64,000 nt of DNA from Streptomyces antarcticus. GTDB taxonomy: Bacteria; Actinomycetota; Actinomycetes; Streptomycetales; Streptomycetaceae. A model generated the notes under the pieces. That model did not search any database. It had not been told where the DNA came from and worked only from the letters and a program-made list of their open reading frames with translations. Location of the stretch: assembly GCF_026627255.1 (NCBI RefSeq), contig NZ_JAPNLM010000007.1, forward strand, positions 1 to 64,000. The letters run 5' to 3'. A program made the position numbers and the translations under genes. Shown here in pieces: positions 45,946 through 54,811 of this stretch. Every line of letters starts with the position of its first letter. Position 1 is the stretch's first letter.

Positions 45946-48516
45946 ATGACACAGACCGTGACCCCCGAGGGCACCCCGCAGGACCCCGCGACGACCGGCC
46001 AGGACCTGCCGTCGGCCGAGAGCATCCGGCTGATCGAGCGCCAGGTCGAGTCCGTGCTCCTCGAGCACCCCGACGTCCTCGACGCCGCCGTCGTCTTCCG
46101 CGGCGGCACACTGGAGGACGCACCGGCGGAGATCTGCGTCCGCTGCGGCATGGACGGCCGCTACCCCGGGCTCGACCTCGACGCAGGCACCGGCGTGTGC
46201 GGCCTGTGCACGATGTACGAGGAGCACCGGGACGAGATCCACGGCTACTTCGGCGACACCGAGGCCTTCGCCGCCCGCATCCGCGAGCGCGCCGCGGCCG
46301 CCGGCTCCGACTACGACTGCCTGCTCCTCTTCAGCGGCGGCAAGGACAGCACGTACGTCCTGCACCAGCTCGTCCGCCTCGGCCTGCGGGTGATGACCTT
46401 CACCTTCGACAACGGGTTCATCTCCAAGACCGCGCTGGAGAACGTCGAGACGGTCACCGCCGCCCTGGGCATCGATCACGTCACCAAGACCCGCGCGGAC
46501 CAGAACCGGGTCTTCGTCCAGAGCCTCAAGGAGCACAAGAGCGTCTGCAACGGCTGCTTCCGCTCGCTCCTGGACCTCGCCAACCAGCTCGCCTACGACC
46601 GCGGCATCCCCAGCATCGTCACCGGCCTCTCCCGGGGCCAGATCATCGACGAGCGGCTCCTGTGGTTCTACCGCCAAGGCGACTTCGACGCCGAGCGCAT
46701 CGAGAAGCAGCTCGCCGTCGGCCGGCAGGTCTACCACCGGGTGGGCGACCGGACCGACTCCGGCTCCGACCGTGCGGTGGACGAGGTCGAGGTCGTCGAC
46801 TACTTCCGCTACTCGGAGGTCACCAAGGACGGCATCCGGGCGCTGCTCGCCGCGACCTCGGAGATGTGGAGCGCACCCAAGGACACCGGGTTCTGCAGCT
46901 CCAACTGCATGATCAACGACGTCGGCGTGTACGTGCACAAGCTGGAGCGCGGCTTCCACAACTACGAGTCGCCCACCCGCTGGGAGGTCCGCCTGGGCCA
47001 CCTCGCGCGCGCCGAGGCCGACGCCGAACTGCGCACCCCCGTCAACATCCACCGCGTCAAGTCCATGCTCGCCCGCATCGGTTACACCGACCCCGGCACC
47101 CGCGAAGCCCTGGGCAGCCGCCTGGCCGCCTACTTCGTGGTCCGCGAGGGCGCGACCGCCGACGAGAGCGAGCTGCGGGCCGCGGCCGCCGCCCGGCTCC
47201 CGGAGTTCCTGCACCCCGAGCACTGGGTACGGCTCGACGAGGTCCCGCGCTCGCGGGGCGTCGTCACCCGGCGGGCGCTGCCCGACCCGCTCGACGGCGC
47301 GGGCAAGCGGCTCCAGCTGTCGGCGCACGGCAGCGCCGCCCTCGTCGGCGGCGACGACGGCGACGGAACCACCCCGGTGACCGCCGCCCAGCAGGCGCTG
47401 CTGGAGTCCGGCCGGGCAGGGGCCCGCGCGCTGCTGCTCGACCTCGACACCCGGCCCGCGCTGGTCGACGTACGCCGCGCCGTCCTCGCCGTCGTCCTGC
47501 ACCACGAGGCCCTGCGGTCGCGCTTCGCCCTCCGCGCCTCCGACGGCATGTGGCGCCGCGGCACGGCCCCCGCGGCCCCCGCGGCACCCGTGGCCGCCGT
47601 CGACCTCACCCGCCGCGCCGAGCAGGACGAGCCCGCCCTGCTGCGCGCGCTGGAACGCAAGCTGCGCGCACGCCTCGACCCCGCCGCCGGCGTCCTGGCC
47701 CAGGTGGTCCTCGTCGAGCGCGGGGAGCGGCCCGCGCGGCTGCTGCTCGTGGTGCACGAGCTCGCCGCGGACACGGCCGGCTGGCGGGTGCTCCTGGACG
47801 ACCTCGCCACCGCCCTGACGCAGGTTCGCGCCGGTACTCCCGTCAGCCTTCCGCCGGCCGCCGCTCCCGAGCGGCCCGCCGGGGGCACCGCCGCCGCCGC
47901 CATCGCCGCCGCCGACACTGCCGCCGCCATCGCCGCCGGGGCGGGTGCCGCGGCCGACGGGCACACGGCGCTGCCCCCCGCCGCGGGAACGCCCGCCCGG
48001 CACGACGGCGGCTCCCTCTCCCCGGCCCACAGCCGCGCCCTGGCGGCCGCCCCCGGCGGAGCCGCCGCCGCCGTCGCCGCGGGGCTGCGGGACGTCCTCG
48101 GCGCCGCGTTCGGCGGTACGGCCCTGTCCCTGGCCGTCGCCGACCACACCGCCACCGCCGGCCGGCCCGCGCGCCTGGTCGCCGCCGCCACCGCGGCGCG
48201 CACCGTGACCCTGCCGGCCGCCGCGGCCGGACCGGGCCGGGCAGCCGTCGGCCTGACCCACCTCGGGGACGCGGCCGTGGAGCCCGAAGGCGGCCCCTTC
48301 CGCGCCGCCGGGATTCCCGGGCTGCGCCTCGAAGCGGTACCGGCCGTCGGACACCACCCGCTGGAGGTCGTCCTCCAGGAGCGGGACGGCGCCCTGTCCG
48401 TCGACTGGTGGAGCGCCGAGCCCCTCCACGGGGAGCTGACCGGGAGCGGGACGCCGCAGCAGCTCGTCGAGTGGCTGACGAGCCACGCCCAGAACATGCA
48501 GGAGCACACCCCGTGA
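45946..48516 (+). CDS. PP-loop ATPase embedded in an adenylation subdomain, fused to a degenerate E-like domain
   Basis: The 856-residue protein starts with about residues 25-52 (SIRLIERQVESVLLEHPDVL) like the A8-A9 part of an adenylation C-terminal subdomain. A PP-loop amidotransferase/ATPase follows, as in N-acetyl sugar amidotransferases: zinc-type CVRCG (64-68) and CGLC (85-88), LLLFSGGKDSTYVLHQL (130-135 loop), TFTFDNGFIS and VCNGCFRSLLDLANQL (201-204). At about 388-450 the A subdomain resumes (RLPEFLHPEHWVRLDEVP) but the A10 Lys site reads SRGVVTRRALP. From about 474 comes an epimerase/condensation-like domain whose motif is VVHELAADTAGW instead of HHxxxDGxSW. No A core and no carrier site are present. 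It probably acts on a carrier-bound substrate, adding N or S. Confidence 0.8.
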   Translation: MTQTVTPEGTPQDPATTGQDLPSAESIRLIERQVESVLLEHPDVLDAAVVFRGGTLEDAPAEICVRCGMDGRYPGLDLDAGTGVCGLCTMYEEHRDEIHGYFGDTEAFAARIRERAAAAGSDYDCLLLFSGGKDSTYVLHQLVRLGLRVMTFTFDNGFISKTALENVETVTAALGIDHVTKTRADQNRVFVQSLKEHKSVCNGCFRSLLDLANQLAYDRGIPSIVTGLSRGQIIDERLLWFYRQGDFDAERIEKQLAVGRQVYHRVGDRTDSGSDRAVDEVEVVDYFRYSEVTKDGIRALLAATSEMWSAPKDTGFCSSNCMINDVGVYVHKLERGFHNYESPTRWEVRLGHLARAEADAELRTPVNIHRVKSMLARIGYTDPGTREALGSRLAAYFVVREGATADESELRAAAAARLPEFLHPEHWVRLDEVPRSRGVVTRRALPDPLDGAGKRLQLSAHGSAALVGGDDGDGTTPVTAAQQALLESGRAGARALLLDLDTRPALVDVRRAVLAVVLHHEALRSRFALRASDGMWRRGTAPAAPAAPVAAVDLTRRAEQDEPALLRALERKLRARLDPAAGVLAQVVLVERGERPARLLLVVHELAADTAGWRVLLDDLATALTQVRAGTPVSLPPAAAPERPAGGTAAAAIAAADTAAAIAAGAGAAADGHTALPPAAGTPARHDGGSLSPAHSRALAAAPGGAAAAVAAGLRDVLGAAFGGTALSLAVADHTATAGRPARLVAAATAARTVTLPAAAAGPGRAAVGLTHLGDAAVEPEGGPFRAAGIPGLRLEAVPAVGHHPLEVVLQERDGALSVDWWSAEPLHGELTGSGTPQQLVEWLTSHAQNMQEHTP

Positions 48517-51500
48517 CCCGACCCGTGCCGGACCTGGAACGGCTGCGCCGGCTCTCGCCGGCGAAGTACGCCCTCCTGATGCGCAGACTGCGCGAGCGGG
48601 GGGCGGCCCTCCCGGGAACCACCCAACGCCCGCTGTCCTTCGCCCAGGAACGCCTGTGGTTCCTCGACCAGATGGCCCCCGGCAGCCCGGTCTACAACAT
48701 GCCGTACGCCATCCGGCTCACCGGCACCCTCGACGTCCCCGCCGTCGGGCGCGCCTTCGGCGCGGTCGTACGGCGCCACGAGACGCTGCGCTCCGCCTTC
48801 CCGGCCGTCGACGGCCGGCCCCACCAGGTCATCGCCGAACCCGCCGACCCCGACGTGCCCGTCACCGACCTCCGCGGCCTGCCGGACTCCGAACGGGACG
48901 CGGAGGCCGCCCGGCTCGTCGCCGCCCACGGCGCCGCCCCCTTCGACCTGGCCACCGGCCCCCTGCTGCGCGTCGGTCTGCTCCGGCTGGCCGACGAGGA
49001 GTGGGTGGCGCTCCTGAACCTGCACCACATCGTCGGCGACGACTGGTCCACCGGCATCCTCGTCCGCGAGTTCGCCCTCGCCTACGGCTCCTTCGCCGCG
49101 GGCGGCGGCGACCCGCTGCCCCCGCTGCGCGCCCAGTACGGGGACTACGCGCACCGCCAGCGCGAGCAGTACGGCAAGGACGGCGCCACCGGCCGCGAAC
49201 TCGACTACTGGACGCGGCAGCTGGCCGGCGAGCTGCCCACCCTGGAGCTGCCCACCGACCGCCCCCGCCCCCCGGTGCAGACCCACGCGGGCGCGGTGCT
49301 GACCGAGGTCCTCCCCGCCGCACTCGCCGACCGCGTCCGCGCCCTGGCCCGTGAGGAGGGCACCACGCTCTTCGTCGCGCTGCTCGCGGCCTACGGCGTG
49401 CTCCTGCACCGCCACTCCGGCCGTCCCGACCTGGTCGTCGGCACCAGCTTCGCCGCCCGGCACCGCCCGGAGACGGAGCCGCTGATCGGCTTCCTCGTCA
49501 ACACCCTCCCGCTGCGCCTGCACCTCGACGGCGACGCCCCGTTCCGCCGGCTGCTGGCCGGGGTCCGGCAGCTGTCCCTCGACGCCTTCGCCCACCAGGA
49601 CGTGCCCTTCGAGCGGATCGTCGAGCAGGTCCAGCCCGACCGCGACCTCAGCCGGGCGCCGCTCTTCCAGACCATGCTCAACCTGCACAACGCCCCCGTA
49701 CAGGACGCCGAGCTGCCGGGCCTGAGGCTCTCCCACTACGGCGCGGACCGCCGCACCAGCGCCATGTTCGACCTGTCCCTCGACGTCTCCGAGGACCCGG
49801 ACGGCGGGCTGCGCTGCGACTGGGAGTACAACACCGACCTCTTCGGCGCCGAGACCGTCGGACGGCTCGCCCGCCACTTCGCGAGGGTGCTGGCCGCCGT
49901 CACCGCCGACCCCGGGCTGGCCGCCGCGGAGGTCCCGCTGCTCTCCGACAGCGAGCGCCACGCGCTGCTGAGCGAGGCCAACGAGATCTCCGTCGCCGTC
50001 GAGCCCGACGAATGCGTCCACCGGCTGTTCGAGGAGCACGCCCGCCGCACCCCCGACGCGGTCGCCGTGGTCGACGGCGACCGGCGCACCACGTACGGCG
50101 AACTGGAACGCGGCGCCGAACGCGTCGCCCGCCGGCTGCGCGCCATGAGGGTCGGGCCCGAGGTCCGCGTCGGCCTGTGCGGGCCGCGCTCCGCCGACAC
50201 CATCGCCGCCCTGCTCGGCGTGCTCAAGGCGGGCGGCGCCTACGTGCCGCTCGACCCGGCCAACCCCGTGGACCGGCTCCGTTTCGTCATCGCCGACGCG
50301 GAGGTCAAGGTCCTCCTCGTCGACCGGGCCACCGCCGAGGCGGTGCCCGGCCTCGGCGACGGCGTCCCGGTCGGTCACTTCGACGAGTGGCTCGCCGCCG
50401 GGGACGACGGCCTGCCGGACGGGGCGGACCCTGACGGGGCGGACCCCGACGGGGCCCCCCGGCCGGTCGCGGCGAACCTCGCCTTCATCGTCTACACCTC
50501 CGGCTCCACCGGCCGCGCCAAGGGCGGCATGATCACCCACGGGGCCCTGGTCAGCGCGTTCCGCTCCTGGGCCCGCGTCTACGAGCTCGGCACCGTCGTC
50601 AAGCGCCACCTCCAGGCCGCCAACCTCGCCTTCGACGTGTTCACCGGCGACCTGGTGCGCGCCCTGTGCTCCGGCGGTTCGCTGGTGCTCTGCGGCCGGG
50701 ACGTCCTGCTCGACCCGGCGAAGCTGTACGGACTGCTCCAGCGCGAGCGCGTCGACTTCGCCGACCTCGTGCCGGTCGTCGTCCGCCTGCTGTCGGGCCA
50801 CGTGGCCGAACAGGGCAGGCTCCTGGACAACTTCAAGGTGCTCGCCGTCGGCGCGGACATCTGGTTCATGAAGGACTACTGGGCCCTGCACGCCCTGTGC
50901 CCGCCGGACACCCGCCTGGTCAACTCCTACGGCATCACCGAGTCGACGGTGGACAGCGGCCTCTTCGAGACCCCGATGCCAGAGCGCGGCCTGGAGGAGT
51001 CCGTCCCGATCGGCCGCCCCCTGCCCAACACCGAGTTCTACGTCCTCGACGACCGCCACCAGCCGGTGCCGGTCGGCGTCAACGGCACCCTTTACATCGG
51101 CGGCCTCGCCCTGGCTCGCGGCTACGTGGGACGGCCCGGCCTGACCGCCGAGCGCTTCCTGCCGCACCCCTTCGCCAAGGAGCCCGGCGCCCGCCTCTAC
51201 AACACCGGCGACCTGGCCCGCGTCCTGCCCACCGGGGATGTCGAGGTGCTCGGCCGGGTCGACCGGCAGATCAAGATCCGCGGGTTCCGCATCGAACTCG
51301 AGGAGATCGAGGCCGTCCTCGGGAAGCACCCCGACATCCAGGACGCGGCGGTGATCGTCCGCCTCGACGAGCACGGCGAGAAGCGGCTCGCCGGCTACGC
51401 GGTACCGCGCCCGGGCCGCACCGCCGACCCCGCCGGTCTCACCGAGCACCTGCGGCGGCAGCTGCCGTACTACATGGTCCCCACCACCCTCACCGTGCTC

Positions 51501-53021
51501 GACCGGATACCGCTCAACTCCAACGGCAAGCACGACCGCAAGGCGCTGCCCGCGCCCGCCCAGGGCGACGGCGCCGCGGTGCGCACCGGCACCCCGCTGG
51601 TGGACCCGGTCGAGCTGCGGATCGCCGAGATCTGGCGCGGGGTGCTCGGCGTGGAGGAGATCACGGCCGAGGACGACTTCTTCGCCCTGGGGGGGCACTC
51701 CCTGCTCGTGCCGCGGGTCGCCTTCGAACTCCGCCGCCGCTTCGGCGCCGAGATCCCGCTGGTCGAACTGTTCGCGGCCACCACCGTCGGCGCGCTCGCC
51801 CGCCTCGTCGCCGGCACCGGCCCGCGCACCGCGGCGGCCGACGGCGCGCCCGACCTCGGCGCCGCCCTCGACCCGGCGGTCGCCGTCGCCGACGGCGCCG
51901 CCCGCACCCTGCCCGGCCGGCCGCGCAAGGTGCTGCTGACCGGAGCCACCGGCTTCCTCGGCATCCACCTGCTCGACGCGCTGCTGCGCGGGACCGAGGC
52001 CGTCGTGCACTGCCTGGTCCGGGCCGACGACGCGGCAGCGGGCCTGGAGCGGCTGCGCCGGGTCGCCGCCGAACAGGCCGTCGACGGCCTGGACGAGAGC
52101 CGCGTCGAGATCGTCCGCGGCGACCTCGACGCCCCGCTCCTGGGCCTGTCCGAGGACCGGTTCGACGCCCTCGCCGACAACCTGGACGCGATCTACCACA
52201 GCGGCGCCCGCGTCAACTTCGTCCTGCCCTACGAGGCGCTGGCCGCGGCCAACGTCCAGGGCACCGAAGAGGTCCTGCGGCTCGCCGCCCGGGCCGGCGG
52301 CGCCCGCGTCCACCACGTCTCCACGGCCGCCGTACCGGTGGCCGCGCCCGGCCCCGACGAGCAGACCGCCGCCACGCTCCAGGGCGGGTACAACCAGTCG
52401 AAGTGGGTCGCCGAGCGGCTCGCGGTCCAGGCCCGCGAGCGGGGCGTACCGGTCACCGTGCACCGGCCCGACTACGTCTCCGGGCACCGGGTCACCGGCC
52501 GCGGCAACCCCAAGGACCTGATCTGGGCCATGATCAAGGGCAGTGTCCAGCTGGGCAGTTACCCGGACGTGGCCCTGCCGGTCCACATGGTCCCCGTCGA
52601 CGTGGTCGTCCGCGCCGTCGTGGCCGCCTCCCTGACGCGGGACGGCGGCGCGGGCCGCGCCTTCGACCTCGCCCACCCGCGGCCGGTCGCGCTGTCAGAG
52701 CTGTTCGGCTGGGTCCGGGGCTTCGGCTACGACCTGCGCCCCCTGCCGTACGCGCAATGGTTCGCCGAACTGGTCGCGGCCACCGAGCGGTCCTGGGACA
52801 ACGCCCTGCACCCCTTCGTCGCGACGCTGGGCGGGTCCATGGACCAGGCCCCCGCCGGCGCGCCCTGCGCCGCGCCGGCGGAGAACGCCTTCGAGGCGGC
52901 GGCGGTGGCGTGCCCGCCCGTCGACGAGGCACTGGTGCGCGCGTACCTGGCGCACCTCGTGTACAGCGGCTTCCTGCCCGCGCCCACGCGCGACGGGAAG
53001 CGGAACGAGGAGAACGAATGA
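48513..53021 (+). CDS. NRPS module C-A-T-R with terminal thioester reductase
   Basis: The 1502-residue protein starts at GTG 48513, overlapping the previous stop. The C domain (about 30-460) has NLHHIVGDDWSTG (about 169). The A domain (about 490-1010) has FIVYTSGSTGRAKGG, NSYGITESTVDS, YNTGDLARVLPTG, GRVDRQIKIRGFR and NSNGKHDRKALP. The carrier site is FFALGGHSLLVPRV (about 1055). The reductase (about 1135-1490) has VLLTGATGFLGIHLLDALL and the catalytic Y-x-x-x-K in YNQSKWVAERL. Hand-read specificity residues D-V-G-D-L-V-S-V-D-K resemble the ornithine type D-V-G-E-I-G-S-I-D-K. R domains release the chain with NAD(P)H as an aldehyde or alcohol, so this is likely the last module. Confidence 0.93.
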   Translation: MTRPVPDLERLRRLSPAKYALLMRRLRERGAALPGTTQRPLSFAQERLWFLDQMAPGSPVYNMPYAIRLTGTLDVPAVGRAFGAVVRRHETLRSAFPAVDGRPHQVIAEPADPDVPVTDLRGLPDSERDAEAARLVAAHGAAPFDLATGPLLRVGLLRLADEEWVALLNLHHIVGDDWSTGILVREFALAYGSFAAGGGDPLPPLRAQYGDYAHRQREQYGKDGATGRELDYWTRQLAGELPTLELPTDRPRPPVQTHAGAVLTEVLPAALADRVRALAREEGTTLFVALLAAYGVLLHRHSGRPDLVVGTSFAARHRPETEPLIGFLVNTLPLRLHLDGDAPFRRLLAGVRQLSLDAFAHQDVPFERIVEQVQPDRDLSRAPLFQTMLNLHNAPVQDAELPGLRLSHYGADRRTSAMFDLSLDVSEDPDGGLRCDWEYNTDLFGAETVGRLARHFARVLAAVTADPGLAAAEVPLLSDSERHALLSEANEISVAVEPDECVHRLFEEHARRTPDAVAVVDGDRRTTYGELERGAERVARRLRAMRVGPEVRVGLCGPRSADTIAALLGVLKAGGAYVPLDPANPVDRLRFVIADAEVKVLLVDRATAEAVPGLGDGVPVGHFDEWLAAGDDGLPDGADPDGADPDGAPRPVAANLAFIVYTSGSTGRAKGGMITHGALVSAFRSWARVYELGTVVKRHLQAANLAFDVFTGDLVRALCSGGSLVLCGRDVLLDPAKLYGLLQRERVDFADLVPVVVRLLSGHVAEQGRLLDNFKVLAVGADIWFMKDYWALHALCPPDTRLVNSYGITESTVDSGLFETPMPERGLEESVPIGRPLPNTEFYVLDDRHQPVPVGVNGTLYIGGLALARGYVGRPGLTAERFLPHPFAKEPGARLYNTGDLARVLPTGDVEVLGRVDRQIKIRGFRIELEEIEAVLGKHPDIQDAAVIVRLDEHGEKRLAGYAVPRPGRTADPAGLTEHLRRQLPYYMVPTTLTVLDRIPLNSNGKHDRKALPAPAQGDGAAVRTGTPLVDPVELRIAEIWRGVLGVEEITAEDDFFALGGHSLLVPRVAFELRRRFGAEIPLVELFAATTVGALARLVAGTGPRTAAADGAPDLGAALDPAVAVADGAARTLPGRPRKVLLTGATGFLGIHLLDALLRGTEAVVHCLVRADDAAAGLERLRRVAAEQAVDGLDESRVEIVRGDLDAPLLGLSEDRFDALADNLDAIYHSGARVNFVLPYEALAAANVQGTEEVLRLAARAGGARVHHVSTAAVPVAAPGPDEQTAATLQGGYNQSKWVAERLAVQARERGVPVTVHRPDYVSGHRVTGRGNPKDLIWAMIKGSVQLGSYPDVALPVHMVPVDVVVRAVVAASLTRDGGAGRAFDLAHPRPVALSELFGWVRGFGYDLRPLPYAQWFAELVAATERSWDNALHPFVATLGGSMDQAPAGAPCAAPAENAFEAAAVACPPVDEALVRAYLAHLVYSGFLPAPTRDGKRNEENE

Positions 53022-54811
53022 GCACGCAGTCCCCCGCGGACCGCGGTCGCGCCGGAGCCCCGACCGACAGCGTCGGGCGCTGGCTCTGGTCCCACGTGTC
53101 CCAGTTCAAGGGGCACATCACCGCACACCTGACGGGCAGCGTGCTCTGGCACCTGCTGTCGGCGGGGATCCCGATCGCGGTGGGCGTCGCGATCGACGCC
53201 GTGCTCCAGCCCGAGCCGGACATGGCGCGCTTCACCGGCGTCATCCTGCTCATCCTGACGATGGTCCTGCTGCGCGGCCTCGGCGGCTTCGTCAGCACCT
53301 ACTCGCTGGAGGCGTACGCCAGCGGCACCGAGCGCGACGCCCGCACCGGGCTGTTCTCGGCGCTGCTGCGCAAGGGGCAGTCGTTCTACAACCGGCGCCC
53401 GGTCGGCGACCTGTCCGCCCGCGTCACCGGTGACGCCGAGGCGCTCAACCTGATGCTGTCGCCCGGCGCCGACATGACCATCGACATGCTGCTCAGCATC
53501 CTGGTGCCGGTGATCACGATCGGTCTGATCGCCCCGGAGCTGCTCCTCTCACCGGTCACGTTCGTCATCGTGTTCGTGCTGGTGCTGCTCGCCCACGGGC
53601 GCCGGCTCGAACCCGTCGCCGGACAGGTCCGCGAGGCGAACGGAAACCTCGGTGCCCAGGTCTCCGAGACCCTCTCCGGCATCGAGACCGTCGCCGCCAT
53701 CGGCAGCGCGGAATCGGCCCGCCGCAGCTTCAACGACCTGGCCCGCGACTACCGCGACGCCACGGTCCGCCAGGCCGACGTACAGTCCCTGTACCTGCCG
53801 CCGCTGCTGATCAACCTCGCCGTCGCCGGCGCCCTGCTGCACGGCGCCGTCCTGGTCCGCGAAGGCTCCCTGAGCATCGGCGAGTTCATCGCCTACCTCG
53901 GTCTGATGGGCGCCTTGCGCGGCCCCACCCAGCTGGCCGCCTTCAGCATCGGCCTGCTCTACTACGGCATCGCCGGCGCCCGCCGCATCCTGGAGGTCAT
54001 CAACGACCGCTCCGACGGCGACGACTCCGAGGGCGGGCACGCCGCCCCCGTGGACGGCGAGGTCCGCTTCGACTCGGTCACCTTCGGGTACGGCGACAGC
54101 CCCGTGCTGCACGACATCTCGTTCACCGTCCCCGCCGGGGCCTCGGTGGCGCTGGTCGGACCGACCGGCAGCGGCAAGACCACCCTGCTCCAGCTGCTCA
54201 ACCGGACCTACGTGCCCGGCTCCGGCCGGGTCCTCGTCGACGGCGTGGACGTCGCCGCATGGGACCTGGAGTCACTGCGCGGCCAGATCGCCGTCATCGA
54301 ACAGGACGTGGTCCTCTTCTCCTCCTCCATCGCCGACAACCTCGCCTTCGGCAGCGCGCCCGGCACCAGCCGCGCCGACCTGGAGCAGGCCGCCCGGGAC
54401 GCCCGGGCCCACGACTTCATCATGGAGTCCCCGGACGGCTACGAGACCCTGGTCGGCGAGCGGGGCGTCACCCTCTCCGGCGGCCAGCGCCAGCGGATCG
54501 CCATCGGCCGGGCCCTGCTCGCCGACCCGCGGATCCTGGTGCTCGACGACTCCACCAGCGCCGTGGACAGCGCCACCGAGCAGGAGATCCACCAGGCGGT
54601 CCAGCGGGCCTCGGCGGGACGCACCACCTTCATGATCACCCCGCGGCTGTCCCGTATCCGCTCCGCCGACCACATCATCGTCCTGGACCGGGGCCGGATC
54701 GTCGGCCAAGGACGCCACGAGGACCTCATCGACGGCTGCGAGCTCTACCACCGCATCTTCGCGCCGTACCTGGCCACGGCCACGTCCGGGGCCGACGAAG
54801 GAGGCCACTGA
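53018..54811 (+). CDS. ABC exporter half with degenerate ATP site
   Basis: The 597-residue protein has an N-terminal six-helix exporter domain and a C-terminal ATPase: Walker A ALVGPTGSGKTTLLQLL, signature VTLSGGQRQRIAIGRALLA, Walker B ILVLDDSTSAVDSATE (Asp in place of the catalytic Glu) and switch region FMITPRLSRIRSADH (Pro in place of the usual His). Such changes mark the non-hydrolysing site of heterodimeric exporters. The partner is the next gene. ATG overlaps the NRPS stop (ATGA). It most likely exports the lipopeptide product or gives resistance. Confidence 0.93.
   Translation: MSTQSPADRGRAGAPTDSVGRWLWSHVSQFKGHITAHLTGSVLWHLLSAGIPIAVGVAIDAVLQPEPDMARFTGVILLILTMVLLRGLGGFVSTYSLEAYASGTERDARTGLFSALLRKGQSFYNRRPVGDLSARVTGDAEALNLMLSPGADMTIDMLLSILVPVITIGLIAPELLLSPVTFVIVFVLVLLAHGRRLEPVAGQVREANGNLGAQVSETLSGIETVAAIGSAESARRSFNDLARDYRDATVRQADVQSLYLPPLLINLAVAGALLHGAVLVREGSLSIGEFIAYLGLMGALRGPTQLAAFSIGLLYYGIAGARRILEVINDRSDGDDSEGGHAAPVDGEVRFDSVTFGYGDSPVLHDISFTVPAGASVALVGPTGSGKTTLLQLLNRTYVPGSGRVLVDGVDVAAWDLESLRGQIAVIEQDVVLFSSSIADNLAFGSAPGTSRADLEQAARDARAHDFIMESPDGYETLVGERGVTLSGGQRQRIAIGRALLADPRILVLDDSTSAVDSATEQEIHQAVQRASAGRTTFMITPRLSRIRSADHIIVLDRGRIVGQGRHEDLIDGCELYHRIFAPYLATATSGADEGGH

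Noticed and set aside
47130..52676. An 1848-codon minus-strand open frame
   Set aside because: It lies opposite the PP-loop and C-A-T-R genes, whose motifs are unmistakable; the composition is low-complexity Gly/Ala/Val.
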